From Gammaproteobacteria bacterium Milos-ODIII6 (GTDB taxonomy: Bacteria > Pseudomonadota > Gammaproteobacteria > Chromatiales > Chromatiaceae): DNA of 64,000 bases. The notes beneath the pieces were generated by a model, which was given only the letters and a program-made list of their open reading frames with translations, did not search any database and had not been told where the DNA came from. The DNA lies in contig JAPTHR010000004.1 of the NCBI GenBank assembly GCA_029228645.1, positions 1-64,000 of the forward strand. Reading direction: 5' to 3'. The position numbers and the translations under genes were made by a program. Below, piece after piece: positions 45,238 through 53,763 of the stretch (its first letter is position 1; the number at the start of each line of letters is the position of its first letter).

Positions 45238-45411
45238 TGGGCCATGCGGATAATTCTGTAACGCTCAGCCGCGCCCGAAGGGAGCCCCACAAACAGGCCA
45301 ATACTGCGTTACAGTCCTCGCATAGGGCCTGCCATTCCCTTCGGACTGCGCCTTGTCTTGGCCCGTTTTTGGGGCTCTGAAATGCAACCAACTTATCACT
45401 CACCACACTAA
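45234..45411. repeat. CTAG-bounded palindromic element, copy 2
   Basis: This shorter (about 178 bases) and inverted copy shares the internal core with the elements at 5051-5318 and 51228-51497 (reverse strand AAGGCGCAGTCCGAAGGG ...). Its left arm is like copy 1 (CTAGTGGGCCATGCGG). Its right arm resembles copy 3 (reading inward TTAGTGTGG ... TTTCAG). The two arms therefore do not pair as well. It fills almost exactly the gap between the nth stop and the DUF1841 start. Confidence 0.65.
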
Positions 45412-45839
45412 TGTTTCCCCAGGATCGCGAACAGCTGCGCCGCTTCTACCAGAACGTGTGGCACAAACAGGAACAGGGGCACGCGCTACAGGGGGTCGAG
45501 CTGATCATCGCCCAGGTGCTCGCCCAACACCCGGAGTACCACGAACTCATCCAGGGTCCCGAGGCCATTGAGCGCGACTTCAGTGTCGAATCCGGCCAGA
45601 CCAACCCCTTCCTGCACATGGGTATGCACATCGCGCTTGCGGAACAATTGCAGGCCGACCGTCCCGGCGGCATCCGCCAGCTCCACCAGGCCATGGCCGA
45701 ACGGCGCGGGGACGTCCACGAGGCGGAACACCAGATGATGGAATGCCTTGGCCTGGTGATGTGGGAGGCGCAGCGAAACAACACTGTCCCGGACGAGCAG
45801 GCCTACCTGGAATGCATCAGGAAACTGGCATCGAAATAA
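45411..45839 (+). CDS. DUF1841 family protein
   Basis: This 142-residue protein of the DUF1841 family has no assigned function. It is alpha-helical and acidic, with HKQEQGHALQGVELII near residue 18 and NPFLHMGMHIALAEQL near 66. The conserved His/Glu positions could hold a metal, but this is a guess. There is no signal peptide. In many gammaproteobacteria the gene directly follows nth; here the two are separated by the repeat element, which ends at the ATG. The start codon may thus have been rebuilt by the element. Confidence 0.85.
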   Translation: MFPQDREQLRRFYQNVWHKQEQGHALQGVELIIAQVLAQHPEYHELIQGPEAIERDFSVESGQTNPFLHMGMHIALAEQLQADRPGGIRQLHQAMAERRGDVHEAEHQMMECLGLVMWEAQRNNTVPDEQAYLECIRKLASK

Positions 45840-46028
45840 AACGGGGGCTTCGCCGGTCCCAAACACGCAATCCACGGCTTGCCTGGCCCGCAGGGCCGGT
45901 GAAACTTTGATCGGCTTGAATGAACTTTTCGACGCGTTTCAGGCCACACCCCTAGACCGGGCCCTCCGTGGGGGTGCTCGGGGAACCTCAACCACCAACC
46001 AATAAAACCTCTGATCCGGAGTAAAGAC

Positions 46029-46457
46029 ATGTCCGACAAGACCCGTAAACCCGTAGCCCATGCCATCGGGGCAGCCATCGCCGGTTCGATGCTCCTCGGT
46101 GGAGCTGCCTCTGCCGGCGAAAACCCCTTCGGCCTCAGCGAACTCGATCGTGGCTACATGCAGCTCGCATCGGCCCACATGGAAGGTAAATGTGGCGCCG
46201 GCAAGTGCGGCAGCAATATGCCGGCCGAGGCCGCTGACGCCGCCAAAGCCGATGCCATGCAGGGCAAATGCGGTGCCGGCAAATGCGGCAGCAATATGCC
46301 GAGCGAAGCCACCGGTGACATGAAAGCCGACAGCATGGAAGGCAAGTGTGGTGCCGGCAAGTGCGGCAGCAACATGGCCACCGAGGGCGCAGACGCCGCC
46401 AAGGCCGACGCCATGCAGGGCAAGTGCGGCGCCGGCAAGTGTGGTTCCGCCAAGTAA
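46029..46457 (+). CDS. Bufferin/HvfA-type Cys-rich RiPP precursor
   Basis: This 142-residue precursor has a signal peptide (residues 1-29, ending GGAASAG) and then four near-identical blocks, each with KCGAGKCG, spaced exactly 26 residues apart. The Cys pairs are 55/60, 81/86, 107/112 and 133/138. Precursors of this form (EGKCGxxKCG repeats) are modified at Cys by an MNIO enzyme to give copper-binding peptides (HvfA or bufferin families). The blocks are joined by Ala/Asp/Lys-rich linkers. The gene starts the operon, with a GGAG site eight bases before the ATG. Likely role: binding excess copper in the periplasm. Modification type is not visible from sequence. Confidence 0.87.
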   Translation: MSDKTRKPVAHAIGAAIAGSMLLGGAASAGENPFGLSELDRGYMQLASAHMEGKCGAGKCGSNMPAEAADAAKADAMQGKCGAGKCGSNMPSEATGDMKADSMEGKCGAGKCGSNMATEGADAAKADAMQGKCGAGKCGSAK

Positions 46458-46460
46458 ACG

Positions 46461-46503
46461 CTGACGGCGGGCGGGCCGGAACATCTCCGCCCCGCCCTGT
46501 CAG
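46461..46503 (+). promoter_or_regulatory. Strong intercistronic hairpin after precursor gene
   Basis: CTGAC-GGCGGG pairs with CCCGCC-CT-GTCAG around a GC-rich centre, with small internal mismatches. It lies between the precursor stop and the MNIO start. The first downstream base run is AAAGGA, which is the MNIO ribosome-binding site, and there is no T-run. It may stabilise the precursor message or partly block read-through, so that precursor exceeds enzyme. Confidence 0.55.
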
Positions 46504-46516
46504 AAAGGACTGCCCG

Positions 46517-47374
46517 ATGAACCAAACCGACACCCGCTACCCGGTCACCGGAACCGGACTGGGTTTGAAAAACGAGATCATCGCGCAACTGCTTGAGTCG
46601 GAGCCGGGCGTGGTCGACTTCGTCGAGGTCGCCCCGGAAAACTGGATCGGGGTCGGTGGGCGACGCAAAAGAGTCTTCGAGCGCGTGCTCGAACGCTATC
46701 CCCTGGTGTGTCACGGTCTCTCCCTGAGCATCGGTGGTCCACATCCCCTGGACGAGCCCTTCCTGCACCGGGTCAAGGACTTCCTGGATCGTAGCGATGC
46801 CCTGGTCTATACCGAGCACCTCTCCTATTGCGCGGATGGGGGCCAGCTGTACGACCTGATGCCAATACCCTTTACCGAAGATGCGGTGCACTATGTCGCG
46901 GACCGCATCCGGCGCACCCAGGACATCCTGGAGCGACGTATCGGCATGGAGAACGTGTCCACCTATGCCATGCCGGCAGGCGAACTGAGCGAAATCGAAT
47001 TTCTGAATGCAGTCCTGCAGGAGGCCGACTGCGGCTATCACCTGGACGTCAACAACATCTTCGTGAACGCCATCAATCATGGCTTCGACCCGTACGATTA
47101 CCTGGCGCGTATTCCAGCCGACCGCATCCTGTATGCCCACATCGCCGGGCATTATGTCGAGGCAGCGGATCTGCGCATCGATACCCACGGCGAAGACGTG
47201 ATCGACGAGGTCTGGCAGCTCCTGGACAGCGCCTATGATGCGTATGGGGTGTTCCCGACGCTCCTGGAGCGCGATTTCAACATCCCTCCCCTGCAGGACC
47301 TGCTGCAGGAAATCGACCGGATCGCGGCCCTGCAGGCGAAGCACGCGGGCGACGAGAATGAACATGTCGCCTGA
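46517..47374 (+). CDS. MNIO (DUF692) enzyme, BufB/HvfB-like
   Basis: This 285-residue protein is a multinuclear non-heme iron oxidase (DUF692) with a TIM-barrel fold. Such enzymes oxidise Cys residues of RiPP precursors. Motifs match the family: GTGLGLKNEIIAQL, DFVEVAPENWIG, PLVCHGLSLSIGG, VYTEHLSYC, IGMENVSTY, HLDVNNIFVNA, YAHIAGH and THGEDVIDEVW. The His, Glu, Asp and Asn of these motifs would bind the iron ions. It follows the precursor by 59 bases and overlaps the DUF2063 gene by 17, in the standard precursor-MNIO-partner order. Confidence 0.93.
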   Translation: MNQTDTRYPVTGTGLGLKNEIIAQLLESEPGVVDFVEVAPENWIGVGGRRKRVFERVLERYPLVCHGLSLSIGGPHPLDEPFLHRVKDFLDRSDALVYTEHLSYCADGGQLYDLMPIPFTEDAVHYVADRIRRTQDILERRIGMENVSTYAMPAGELSEIEFLNAVLQEADCGYHLDVNNIFVNAINHGFDPYDYLARIPADRILYAHIAGHYVEAADLRIDTHGEDVIDEVWQLLDSAYDAYGVFPTLLERDFNIPPLQDLLQEIDRIAALQAKHAGDENEHVA

Positions 47375-48125
47375 TAGGCGCCCCGGTTTTGCACAGCAGC
47401 AACTTGCGTTCAGCGCCCATCTGCGCGATCCGGAAAAAGAGCCTGCGCCGGAGGGGATGCCCGCAGAGCGCCTGTCGGTGTATCGCGAACTGATCTTCAA
47501 CGGCTTCGACAGCCATCTTTCGACCAATTTCCCGGTGCTGCGCGCGATCTGCGGCGACGACCAGTGGCAGGCGCTGGTGCGCGACTTCCTGGTGCGGCAT
47601 CGCGCACGCACGCCGCTGTTCACCGAGATCGGGCTGGAGTTCCTCGACTACCTGCAGCACGAGCGGACCCCGGCGGCGGACGACTGGCCCTTTCTGCTGG
47701 AACTGGCTCACTACGAGTATGTCGAGCTCGCCGTCGCGATCAGCGATGCCGAGGCGCCGCCACACGACCCCAATGGCGACCTCCTGGCCGGGCACCCGGT
47801 GGTGGCCCCGAGCACCTGGAACCTGAGCTATCGATACCCGGTTCACCGGATCAGTCCCGATTTCCTGCCGGCGTCGGAGGGGGAAACCCCGACCCACCTG
47901 GTCGTGTATCGCGACCGCCAGGACGAGGTCCACTTCCTGGAGATCAATGCGGTCACACAGCGCCTGCTGACATTGCTGCAAGAAAACCCGGAGCAAACCG
48001 GTCTGGAGATATTGCAGACCATCGCTATCGAACTGGGGCATACCCGGGCGGACAATGTCATCCGGGCCGGCACCGGTCTGCTGCAGGACCTGAAGGAGCG
48101 CAACGTCATTCTTGGTAGCCGTTGA
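47358..48125 (+). CDS. DUF2063 partner protein, BufC/HvfC-like
   Basis: This 255-residue partner of the MNIO enzyme probably binds the precursor leader. The N-terminal helical domain (residues 10-110) shows QQQLAFSAHLRDP and RLSVYRELIFNGFDSHLSTNFPVLRAI, typical of DUF2063. The C-terminal part (about 165-255) is a winged-helix-like domain (INAVTQRLLTLLQENP). The ATG at 47358 overlaps the MNIO gene; an ATG at 47364 is also possible. The operon context makes the call firm, although the family has no catalytic motif. Confidence 0.9.
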   Translation: MNMSPDRRPGFAQQQLAFSAHLRDPEKEPAPEGMPAERLSVYRELIFNGFDSHLSTNFPVLRAICGDDQWQALVRDFLVRHRARTPLFTEIGLEFLDYLQHERTPAADDWPFLLELAHYEYVELAVAISDAEAPPHDPNGDLLAGHPVVAPSTWNLSYRYPVHRISPDFLPASEGETPTHLVVYRDRQDEVHFLEINAVTQRLLTLLQENPEQTGLEILQTIAIELGHTRADNVIRAGTGLLQDLKERNVILGSR

Positions 48126-48147
48126 GCATCGCCAGATGGAGAGAACC

Positions 48148-48717
48148 ATGATCAAGCTGCTGAACCGCTTACAAGACCTCCTCGACGGCCTCCGGCCGCT
48201 GGACTTCCTCGCCCCGCTGGCGATCCGGATCTACCTGGTACCGGTCTTCTGGATGGCGGGAACAAACAAGCTGGGTGACATGCAGAGCGTGATCAGCTGG
48301 TTCGGCAACGCCGAATGGGGGCTCGGTCTACCCGCGCCCGCGGCGATGGCCTGGGCGGCCGCCCTGACCGAGGCGGGTGGCGCCATCCTGCTCGCGCTCG
48401 GGCTGGCGACGCGCTGGATCAGTATCCCGCTGATGGTGACCATGGCGGTCGCGGCGGTCACGGTCCACTGGGCCAACGGCTGGGCGGCCATTGCCGAAAC
48501 CGCCGAGTCCGCGGAGCGGCTCGAGCACGCCACCGCGATCCTGCAACAGCACGGCAATTACGAGTGGCTCACCGGCGCAGGTGAGTTCGTTGTACTCAAC
48601 AACGGAATCGAATTCGCTGCGACCTATTTCGTGATGCTGCTGGTGCTGTTCTTCCAGGGTGGCGGCCGCTACCTGAGCCTCGACTACTGGATCGCGCGCC
48701 GCTGGCGCAGGACCTGA
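48148..48717 (+). CDS. DoxX-like membrane protein, HvfD-type
   Basis: This 189-residue DoxX-family membrane protein is commonly the fourth gene in MNIO operons. It has four to five hydrophobic segments: PLAIRIYLVPVFWMAGTNKL near residue 25, AAALTEAGGAILLALGLATR near 70, SIPLMVTMAVAAVTVHWANG near 95 and FAATYFVMLLVLFFQGG near 155. I chose the ATG at 48148 because a GGAGAG site lies seven bases upstream. Its role in the copper-peptide pathway is not known; membrane redox or export functions have been suggested for the family. Confidence 0.88.
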   Translation: MIKLLNRLQDLLDGLRPLDFLAPLAIRIYLVPVFWMAGTNKLGDMQSVISWFGNAEWGLGLPAPAAMAWAAALTEAGGAILLALGLATRWISIPLMVTMAVAAVTVHWANGWAAIAETAESAERLEHATAILQQHGNYEWLTGAGEFVVLNNGIEFAATYFVMLLVLFFQGGGRYLSLDYWIARRWRRT

Positions 48718-48721
48718 GCCG

Positions 48722-50488
48722 CTAACCCTGTTTCCGCTTGTGCTTGCGTTTGGCGGCTTTCTTCTTGCGTTTTTTTTCGGGATCTGTCGATTTGCCATCC
48801 AGGCGGCTGATTTCGAGACGTTCCCCGCACACACGCGCCTTCTTCAGATCACGAAAGGTCTCAGGCGGCATGCCGGCCGGCAGATCCACCACCGAGAAGT
48901 CCTCGAGGATCTGAATCCGGCCGATATAGCGGCTCTCGAGGTCGGCCTCGTTGGCGATCGCGCCGACGATGTTACCCGGCTTGACTCCGTGACGGGCCCC
49001 CACTTCGACCCGAAAGCGTTCCATCGCGATCTCGGGGTCGTCCTTGAGTGGCGGCGCCTCGGGTGAGAGGTCCTGTGGCCGGGCGGCGCGGGCGCTCTCT
49101 CTGGGCTGCCTGTCGCGGGGTTTCCCCGCCTTCGGCTCGCCGGCGAACTCGTGCTTCGACTGCGGGCGCTCCGCCAGCAACAGCGGCGCATTGCCCTGCA
49201 GCATGGCCGCCAGCACCGCGGCGAGTTCAAGCGGATCGGCATCCCGCTCGTCTTCAATCTCGCGCACCACCCGGTAGTAGAGGCTCCGATCGCGTTCCTT
49301 ATCCATCTCCTCGAGGATGCGCTGCTTGAAGCGCGCCAGGCGGCTCTCATTGACATCCTCGATCGAGGGCATCTCCATGGCCTGCATGCGCTGGCCGGTC
49401 GCGCGCTCGATGACCTTCAGCATGCGGCGCTCGCGGGGTGCGGCAAATAAAATCGCGTCGCCAGCCCGGCCGGCGCGACCGGTACGCCCAATCCGATGGA
49501 CGTAGGCCTCGCTGTCGTAGGGGATGTCGTAGTTGATCACATGGCTGATGCGCGGCACATCCAGCCCGCGCGCGACCACATCGGTCGCCACCAGCAGGTC
49601 GATGCGGCCATCCCTGAGTCGCTCCACGGTCTTTTCCCGCTGCGCCTGCGGGATATCGCCATTGAGCGCCTCGACCGGGAAGCCGCGCGCGGCCAGGCGA
49701 TCCGCCAGCTCGACGGTAGCGGTTTTGGTGCGCACGAAGACGATCGCCGCATCGATGGTCTCGGTCTCGAGCACCCGGGTGAGGGCGTCCAGCTTGTGCA
49801 TCCCACTCACCACCCAGCAACGCTGCCGGATGTTCGCGGCGGTCATCGTGGGCGACTCGATACTGACGGTCTCGGGCTTGCGCAGGTGGCGACCCGCCAC
49901 CTCGCGGATCGCCGCGGGCATGGTGGCCGAGAACAGGGCGATCTGGCGCTCCTCAGGCAGTCGCTCGAGTATCCAGTTGACGTCGTCGATGAAGCCCATG
50001 CGCAGCATCTCGTCCGCCTCGTCGAGAACCAGGGCATTCAGTCCATCGGTTGCGAGCGAACCGCGCCGCATATGGTCCATGACCCGCCCCGGGGTCCCCA
50101 CAATCACCTGCACGCCGCGTCGCAGATGGCGCAACTGCACATCGTAGGCCTGCCCACCGTAGATCGGCAGCACGTGGAAGTCCGGCAGGTGATGCGCGTA
50201 GACCTGCAAGGCCTCCGCCACCTGAATGGCCAGCTCACGCGTGGGCGTCAGGACCAGTAGCTGCGGTACGCGCCGCTCCAGGTTGACACGCGCCAACAGC
50301 GGCAGGGCAAAGGCCGCGGTCTTGCCGGTACCGGTTTGCGCCTGGCCCAGCAGATCATGCCCGGCCAGCAGCAAGGGGATGCATGCCGATTGAATCGGAG
50401 AGGGACTCTCGTAGCCTGCGTCCTCGATTGCACGCAACAGCTCGGGTGGAAGGCCCAGGTCGGAAAATCCGCTCGGGGATGTATTCAT
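48722..50488 (-). CDS. deaD: DEAD-box RNA helicase DeaD (CsdA)
   Basis: This ATP-dependent RNA helicase is involved in ribosome assembly and mRNA handling, often in the cold. The 588-residue protein has all motifs: AQTGTGKTAA near residue 50, PTRELA, TPGRV, LDEADEML near 155, SATMP, ARGLDVPRISHVINYD and HRIGRTGRAGR near 330. A C-terminal DbpA-type RNA-binding domain spans about 480-560 (GRIQILEDFSVVDLP). A Lys/Arg-rich tail ends the protein. It converges on the DoxX gene with four bases between the stops. Confidence 0.93.
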   Translation of the reverse strand: MNTSPSGFSDLGLPPELLRAIEDAGYESPSPIQSACIPLLLAGHDLLGQAQTGTGKTAAFALPLLARVNLERRVPQLLVLTPTRELAIQVAEALQVYAHHLPDFHVLPIYGGQAYDVQLRHLRRGVQVIVGTPGRVMDHMRRGSLATDGLNALVLDEADEMLRMGFIDDVNWILERLPEERQIALFSATMPAAIREVAGRHLRKPETVSIESPTMTAANIRQRCWVVSGMHKLDALTRVLETETIDAAIVFVRTKTATVELADRLAARGFPVEALNGDIPQAQREKTVERLRDGRIDLLVATDVVARGLDVPRISHVINYDIPYDSEAYVHRIGRTGRAGRAGDAILFAAPRERRMLKVIERATGQRMQAMEMPSIEDVNESRLARFKQRILEEMDKERDRSLYYRVVREIEDERDADPLELAAVLAAMLQGNAPLLLAERPQSKHEFAGEPKAGKPRDRQPRESARAARPQDLSPEAPPLKDDPEIAMERFRVEVGARHGVKPGNIVGAIANEADLESRYIGRIQILEDFSVVDLPAGMPPETFRDLKKARVCGERLEISRLDGKSTDPEKKRKKKAAKRKHKRKQG

Positions 50489-50617
50489 GAGACACAGCCT
50501 CGGTTGACGCTGCGGTTCCGGGAAAGGGCCGGCTGGAAAACCGGGTCACACAGCAGGAAGGGGAGCGGGACTATACGCGCTTCGCGCCAAAATTGCCTGC
50601 AAATCAACCGGCCGCAG

Positions 50618-50959
50618 TCAATAGGGATGCTCGAAAAACACATAGGGGGTGGAGTAATCGCTGAACTCGAAGTAGACGCGCTTCTCGCCCGGGTCCTTGC
50701 GCATGTTCATGTTCTCGTCGAACACCCCGTAGCCGAAACGGTAGGGGCGCGAGGCATCGCCCTGGGTCGATACCGCCGTCGAGAGCTTGTCGATCTCGAT
50801 GAAGCGACGCACCAGGCTCTCACCCGCGTAGATCTCGAGCACCCCGTTGGTGCCGGTCCAGTTCTGGATCGCGCGACCGAGCTTGTTCTGGGCTTCCTGG
50901 GTGCAGCCGACGAGCAGCAACAGAAAACCAGTGGTTACCGTCAAACCCAGCCAACGCAT
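50618..50959 (-). CDS. Hypothetical lipoprotein
   Basis: I do not recognise this 113-residue protein by family. It has a lipoprotein signal (LTVTTGFLLLLVGC, Cys near residue 19). The mature part shows GVLEIYAGESLVRRFIEIDKL and FEFSDYSTPYVFFEHPY, suggesting a small beta-rich domain. It is most likely attached to the outer membrane. The ATG at 50959 is the only start that gives a proper signal. It stands alone, with the helicase start about 130 bases away and a REP cluster upstream. Confidence 0.75.
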   Translation of the reverse strand: MRWLGLTVTTGFLLLLVGCTQEAQNKLGRAIQNWTGTNGVLEIYAGESLVRRFIEIDKLSTAVSTQGDASRPYRFGYGVFDENMNMRKDPGEKRVYFEFSDYSTPYVFFEHPY

Positions 50960-51060
50960 CGCTTCTCTCCCGAAAACATGTCTTCCCGAAAATACTCCGA
51001 ACCGGTGACGAAACCGTAAAGCGGCGATTACCCCGGGGCGCGCCTGCTCACGATTGGTTC

Positions 51061-51219
51061 TTCGCGGCCAGGGCCGCTCCGACAATTCCACACCACTTGC
51101 GATCGCCTCGGGCGCGCAGGAGCGAGCTTGCTCGCGAAAAATTCGCGGCCAAGGCCGCTCCTACAATTGCCCACCCATGATCGTCCCGGAGTGGCTGGCG
51201 GCACGCTTGCTCGCGAAAG
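51061..51219. repeat. REP-like cluster, three to four copies
   Basis: Imperfect palindromic units occur as TTCGCGGCCAGGGCCGCTCC (from 51061), an inverted AGGAGCGAGCTTGCTCGCGA (from 51119), TTCGCGGCCAAGGCCGCTCC (from 51142) and a partial unit near 51200-51218. These match the REP form found widely in gammaproteobacteria. They lie upstream of the lipoprotein gene and next to the third CTAG element. Confidence 0.75.
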
Positions 51220-51227
51220 TCCAGATG

Positions 51228-51497
51228 CTGGTGTAGTGTTGCACACTGATTGGCACTTTCAGCGAGGCGGAAAATAGTCGGATGCAAGGCGCTATCTGCA
51301 GTGAATGGCATGCCCTTTACAAGGATTGCAACGCAGCAGACGGCTGTTTCCCGCCTCGCCCGGAGGGAGGCGCACAAATTGCCCAATACGGCGTTGCCGT
51401 TCTTGCCAAGGGAACAACCATTGCCTGCGAACGCCGCCTTGTCTTGAGCAATTTGTGTGCCTCTGAATGTACCAATCAGTGTGCAACACTACACTAG
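51228..51497. repeat. CTAG-bounded palindromic element, copy 3
   Basis: This 270-base element has 35-base terminal inverted arms with three mismatches (right end read outward CTAGTGTAGTGTTGCACACT). These arms are unlike those of copy 1 except for the ends CTAGTG and TCAG. The interior core matches copies 1 and 2 (TGAATGGCATGCCCTTT, ACCATTGCCTGCGAACGC). The left terminal base triplet has drifted to CTGG. It lies 31 bases before the ygiQ start and carries no gene. Confidence 0.75.
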
Positions 51498-51528
51498 ACT
51501 GCCCTCTCTCTTCCGCTCGCTCCTGCCG

Positions 51529-53733
51529 ATGATGCCAGCCCCCAAGGATCTTTTCAGCTACCGCCGTCACTGGGCACACAAGTTCGGCCCGGCGCCCTTC
51601 CTGCCGATGTCGCGCGAGGAAATGGACGAACTGGGCTGGGATGCGTGCGACATCATCATCGTGACCGGCGACGCCTACGTCGATCACCCCAGCTTCGGCA
51701 TGGCGGTGATCGGGCGCACTCTGGAGGCGCAGGGCTTCCGTGTGGGCATCATCGCGCAACCCGACTGGGACTCGGCCGAGCCCTTTACCCGCCTGGGGCG
51801 ACCCACCCTGTATTTTGGCGTGACCGCGGGCAATATGGACTCCATGGTCAACCGCTACACGGCGGAGCGGCGGCTGCGCTCGGACGATGCCTACACCCCG
51901 GGCAATCTCGGCGGACGACGCCCTGACCGCGCCACGATCGTGTATGCGCAGCGCTGCCGCGAGGCCTTCCGCGACGTACCCATCGTGATCGGGGGCATCG
52001 AGGCCAGCCTGCGCCGGATCGCCCATTTCGACTATTGGCAGGAAAAGGTCCGGCGCTCCATCCTGCTCGACAGCAAGGCCGACCTATTGCTGTACGGCAA
52101 TGCCGAACGGGCCATCGTCGAACTCAGCCACCGCCTTGCCGCTGGCGAGCCAATCAGGCAGATCCAGGATCTGCGCGGTAGCGTCTTCGCTGCCGGCGGT
52201 ACCGATCACTCCGGCTGGACCGAGATCGACTCATCGCAGATCGATGAACCGGGCGAGATCGACCCGCACCCCGACCCCTACCTGGATACCAGCGCAACGG
52301 CGACAGATTCATCCGGGGACGTCCGGCAGGAGCCCACGGGTGACGCCGACGCCCAAGGCGCTGCGCAAACGCCCGTGAAACCACAGGTGGTTCAATTTCA
52401 CGACCGTCCACGTGGGCTCGACCGCAGCCGCAGCGTGGTGCGCATTCCCGCCTTCGAACAGGTACGCGATGACCCGGTCCTGTACGCACACGCATCCCGC
52501 ATCCTGCACCTCGAATCCAACCCGGGTAATGCGCGCGCCCTGGTTCAGCGGCATGGCAGACGGGACATCTGGGTCAATCCCCCGCCGCTGCCCTTGAGCA
52601 CCCCGGAACTCGACCGCGTGTTCGAACAACCCTACCAGCGCGTGCCACATCCCAGCTACGGAGATGCCCGCATTCCCGCGTACGAGATGATCCGTTTCTC
52701 GGTCAACATCATGCGCGGTTGTTTCGGCGGGTGCAGCTTCTGCTCGATCACCGAGCACGAAGGCCGGATCATCCAGAACCGGTCCGAGGACTCCATCCTG
52801 CGCGAGATCGGCAACATCCGCGACATGACCCCAGGGTTCACCGGGGTGGTCTCCGATCTCGGCGGCCCGACCGCGAACATGTGGCGGCTGCACTGCAAGG
52901 ACCCGAAGATCGAATCCAGCTGCCGGCGGCTGTCGTGCGTTTATCCCGGCATCTGCAAGAACCTGAACACCGACCAGATGCCACTGGTGCGCCTCTACCA
53001 GCGTGCACGCGAACTGCCCGGCGTCAAAAGGGTCCTGATCGCCTCGGGTCTGCGCTACGACATCGCGGTGGAAACGCCGGAATACGTACGCGAACTGGTC
53101 ACGCACCACGTCGGCGGCTACCTCAAGATCGCGCCGGAGCATACCGAGGACGGGCCCCTCTCCAAAATGATGAAGCCGGGCATGGGCACCTACGATCGCT
53201 TCAAGGCCCTGTTCGACCGCTACTCGCGCGAGGCCGGCAAGGAGCAGTACCTGATCCCCTATTTCATCGCCGCGCATCCCGGTACGCGCGACGAGGACAT
53301 GCTCGAACTCGCGCTGTGGCTCAAGCGCAACGGTTTTCGCGCCGACCAGGTGCAGGCCTTCCTGCCCTCGCCGATGGCGCTCGCGACCGCGATGTGGCAC
53401 TCTGGTCGCAACCCGCTGAAGAAGATCACGCGCCATTCGGAGCCGGTGTTGTCGGCCAAGGGTCGGCGCCAGCGACGCCTGCATAAGGCCTTCCTGCGTT
53501 ACCACGACCCGGAAAACTGGCCGATCCTGCGCGAAGCGCTGCAACAGATGGGCCGTGCCGACCTGATCGGCAACGGCAAGCGCCACCTGGTGCCCCGCTG
53601 GCAGCCGGCCGGCACCGGCGAGAAACCGGAGGGCGTTCGACGCGGCAGTGGCCGTCGTCCTTTCCGCAGCCGCCATACCCGCGCCGAGGCACAGGATTAC
53701 AAGGGTCCACGCAAGCGCAAACCATCCCGGTGA
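51529..53733 (+). CDS. ygiQ: YgiQ-family radical SAM protein
   Basis: This 734-residue radical SAM protein of the YgiQ family has an unknown reaction. The N-terminal B12-binding-like region starts with [17 protein letters not shown]. The cluster motif is GCFGGCSFC with Cys398, Cys402 and Cys405. [11 protein letters not shown] and [13 protein letters not shown] follow. The ATG at 51529 gives [15 protein letters not shown], as in the family; an earlier frame start would be translated from the arm of the CTAG element. The C-terminus is Arg-rich. No neighbouring gene suggests its role. Confidence 0.92.
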   Translation: MMPAPKDLFSYRRHWAHKFGPAPFLPMSREEMDELGWDACDIIIVTGDAYVDHPSFGMAVIGRTLEAQGFRVGIIAQPDWDSAEPFTRLGRPTLYFGVTAGNMDSMVNRYTAERRLRSDDAYTPGNLGGRRPDRATIVYAQRCREAFRDVPIVIGGIEASLRRIAHFDYWQEKVRRSILLDSKADLLLYGNAERAIVELSHRLAAGEPIRQIQDLRGSVFAAGGTDHSGWTEIDSSQIDEPGEIDPHPDPYLDTSATATDSSGDVRQEPTGDADAQGAAQTPVKPQVVQFHDRPRGLDRSRSVVRIPAFEQVRDDPVLYAHASRILHLESNPGNARALVQRHGRRDIWVNPPPLPLSTPELDRVFEQPYQRVPHPSYGDARIPAYEMIRFSVNIMRGCFGGCSFCSITEHEGRIIQNRSEDSILREIGNIRDMTPGFTGVVSDLGGPTANMWRLHCKDPKIESSCRRLSCVYPGICKNLNTDQMPLVRLYQRARELPGVKRVLIASGLRYDIAVETPEYVRELVTHHVGGYLKIAPEHTEDGPLSKMMKPGMGTYDRFKALFDRYSREAGKEQYLIPYFIAAHPGTRDEDMLELALWLKRNGFRADQVQAFLPSPMALATAMWHSGRNPLKKITRHSEPVLSAKGRRQRRLHKAFLRYHDPENWPILREALQQMGRADLIGNGKRHLVPRWQPAGTGEKPEGVRRGSGRRPFRSRHTRAEAQDYKGPRKRKPSR

Positions 53734-53763
53734 AGGATTGAAGGGACTCTCTTCTTTCGGGTA

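Noticed and set aside
46180-46457. Regular 78-base repeats that could be taken for a CRISPR or VNTR locus
   Set aside because: The repeats encode the KCGAGKCG blocks of the precursor protein, and their linkers are coding and related to each other.
46461-46503. Intrinsic terminator between the RiPP precursor and MNIO genes
   Set aside because: The stem is strong, but no T-run follows and the MNIO ribosome-binding site comes at once. It is listed as a regulatory hairpin instead.
51457-51528. A ygiQ start at 51457
   Set aside because: The added residues would be translated from the arm of the CTAG element and do not match YgiQ proteins, whose conserved start is at 51529.
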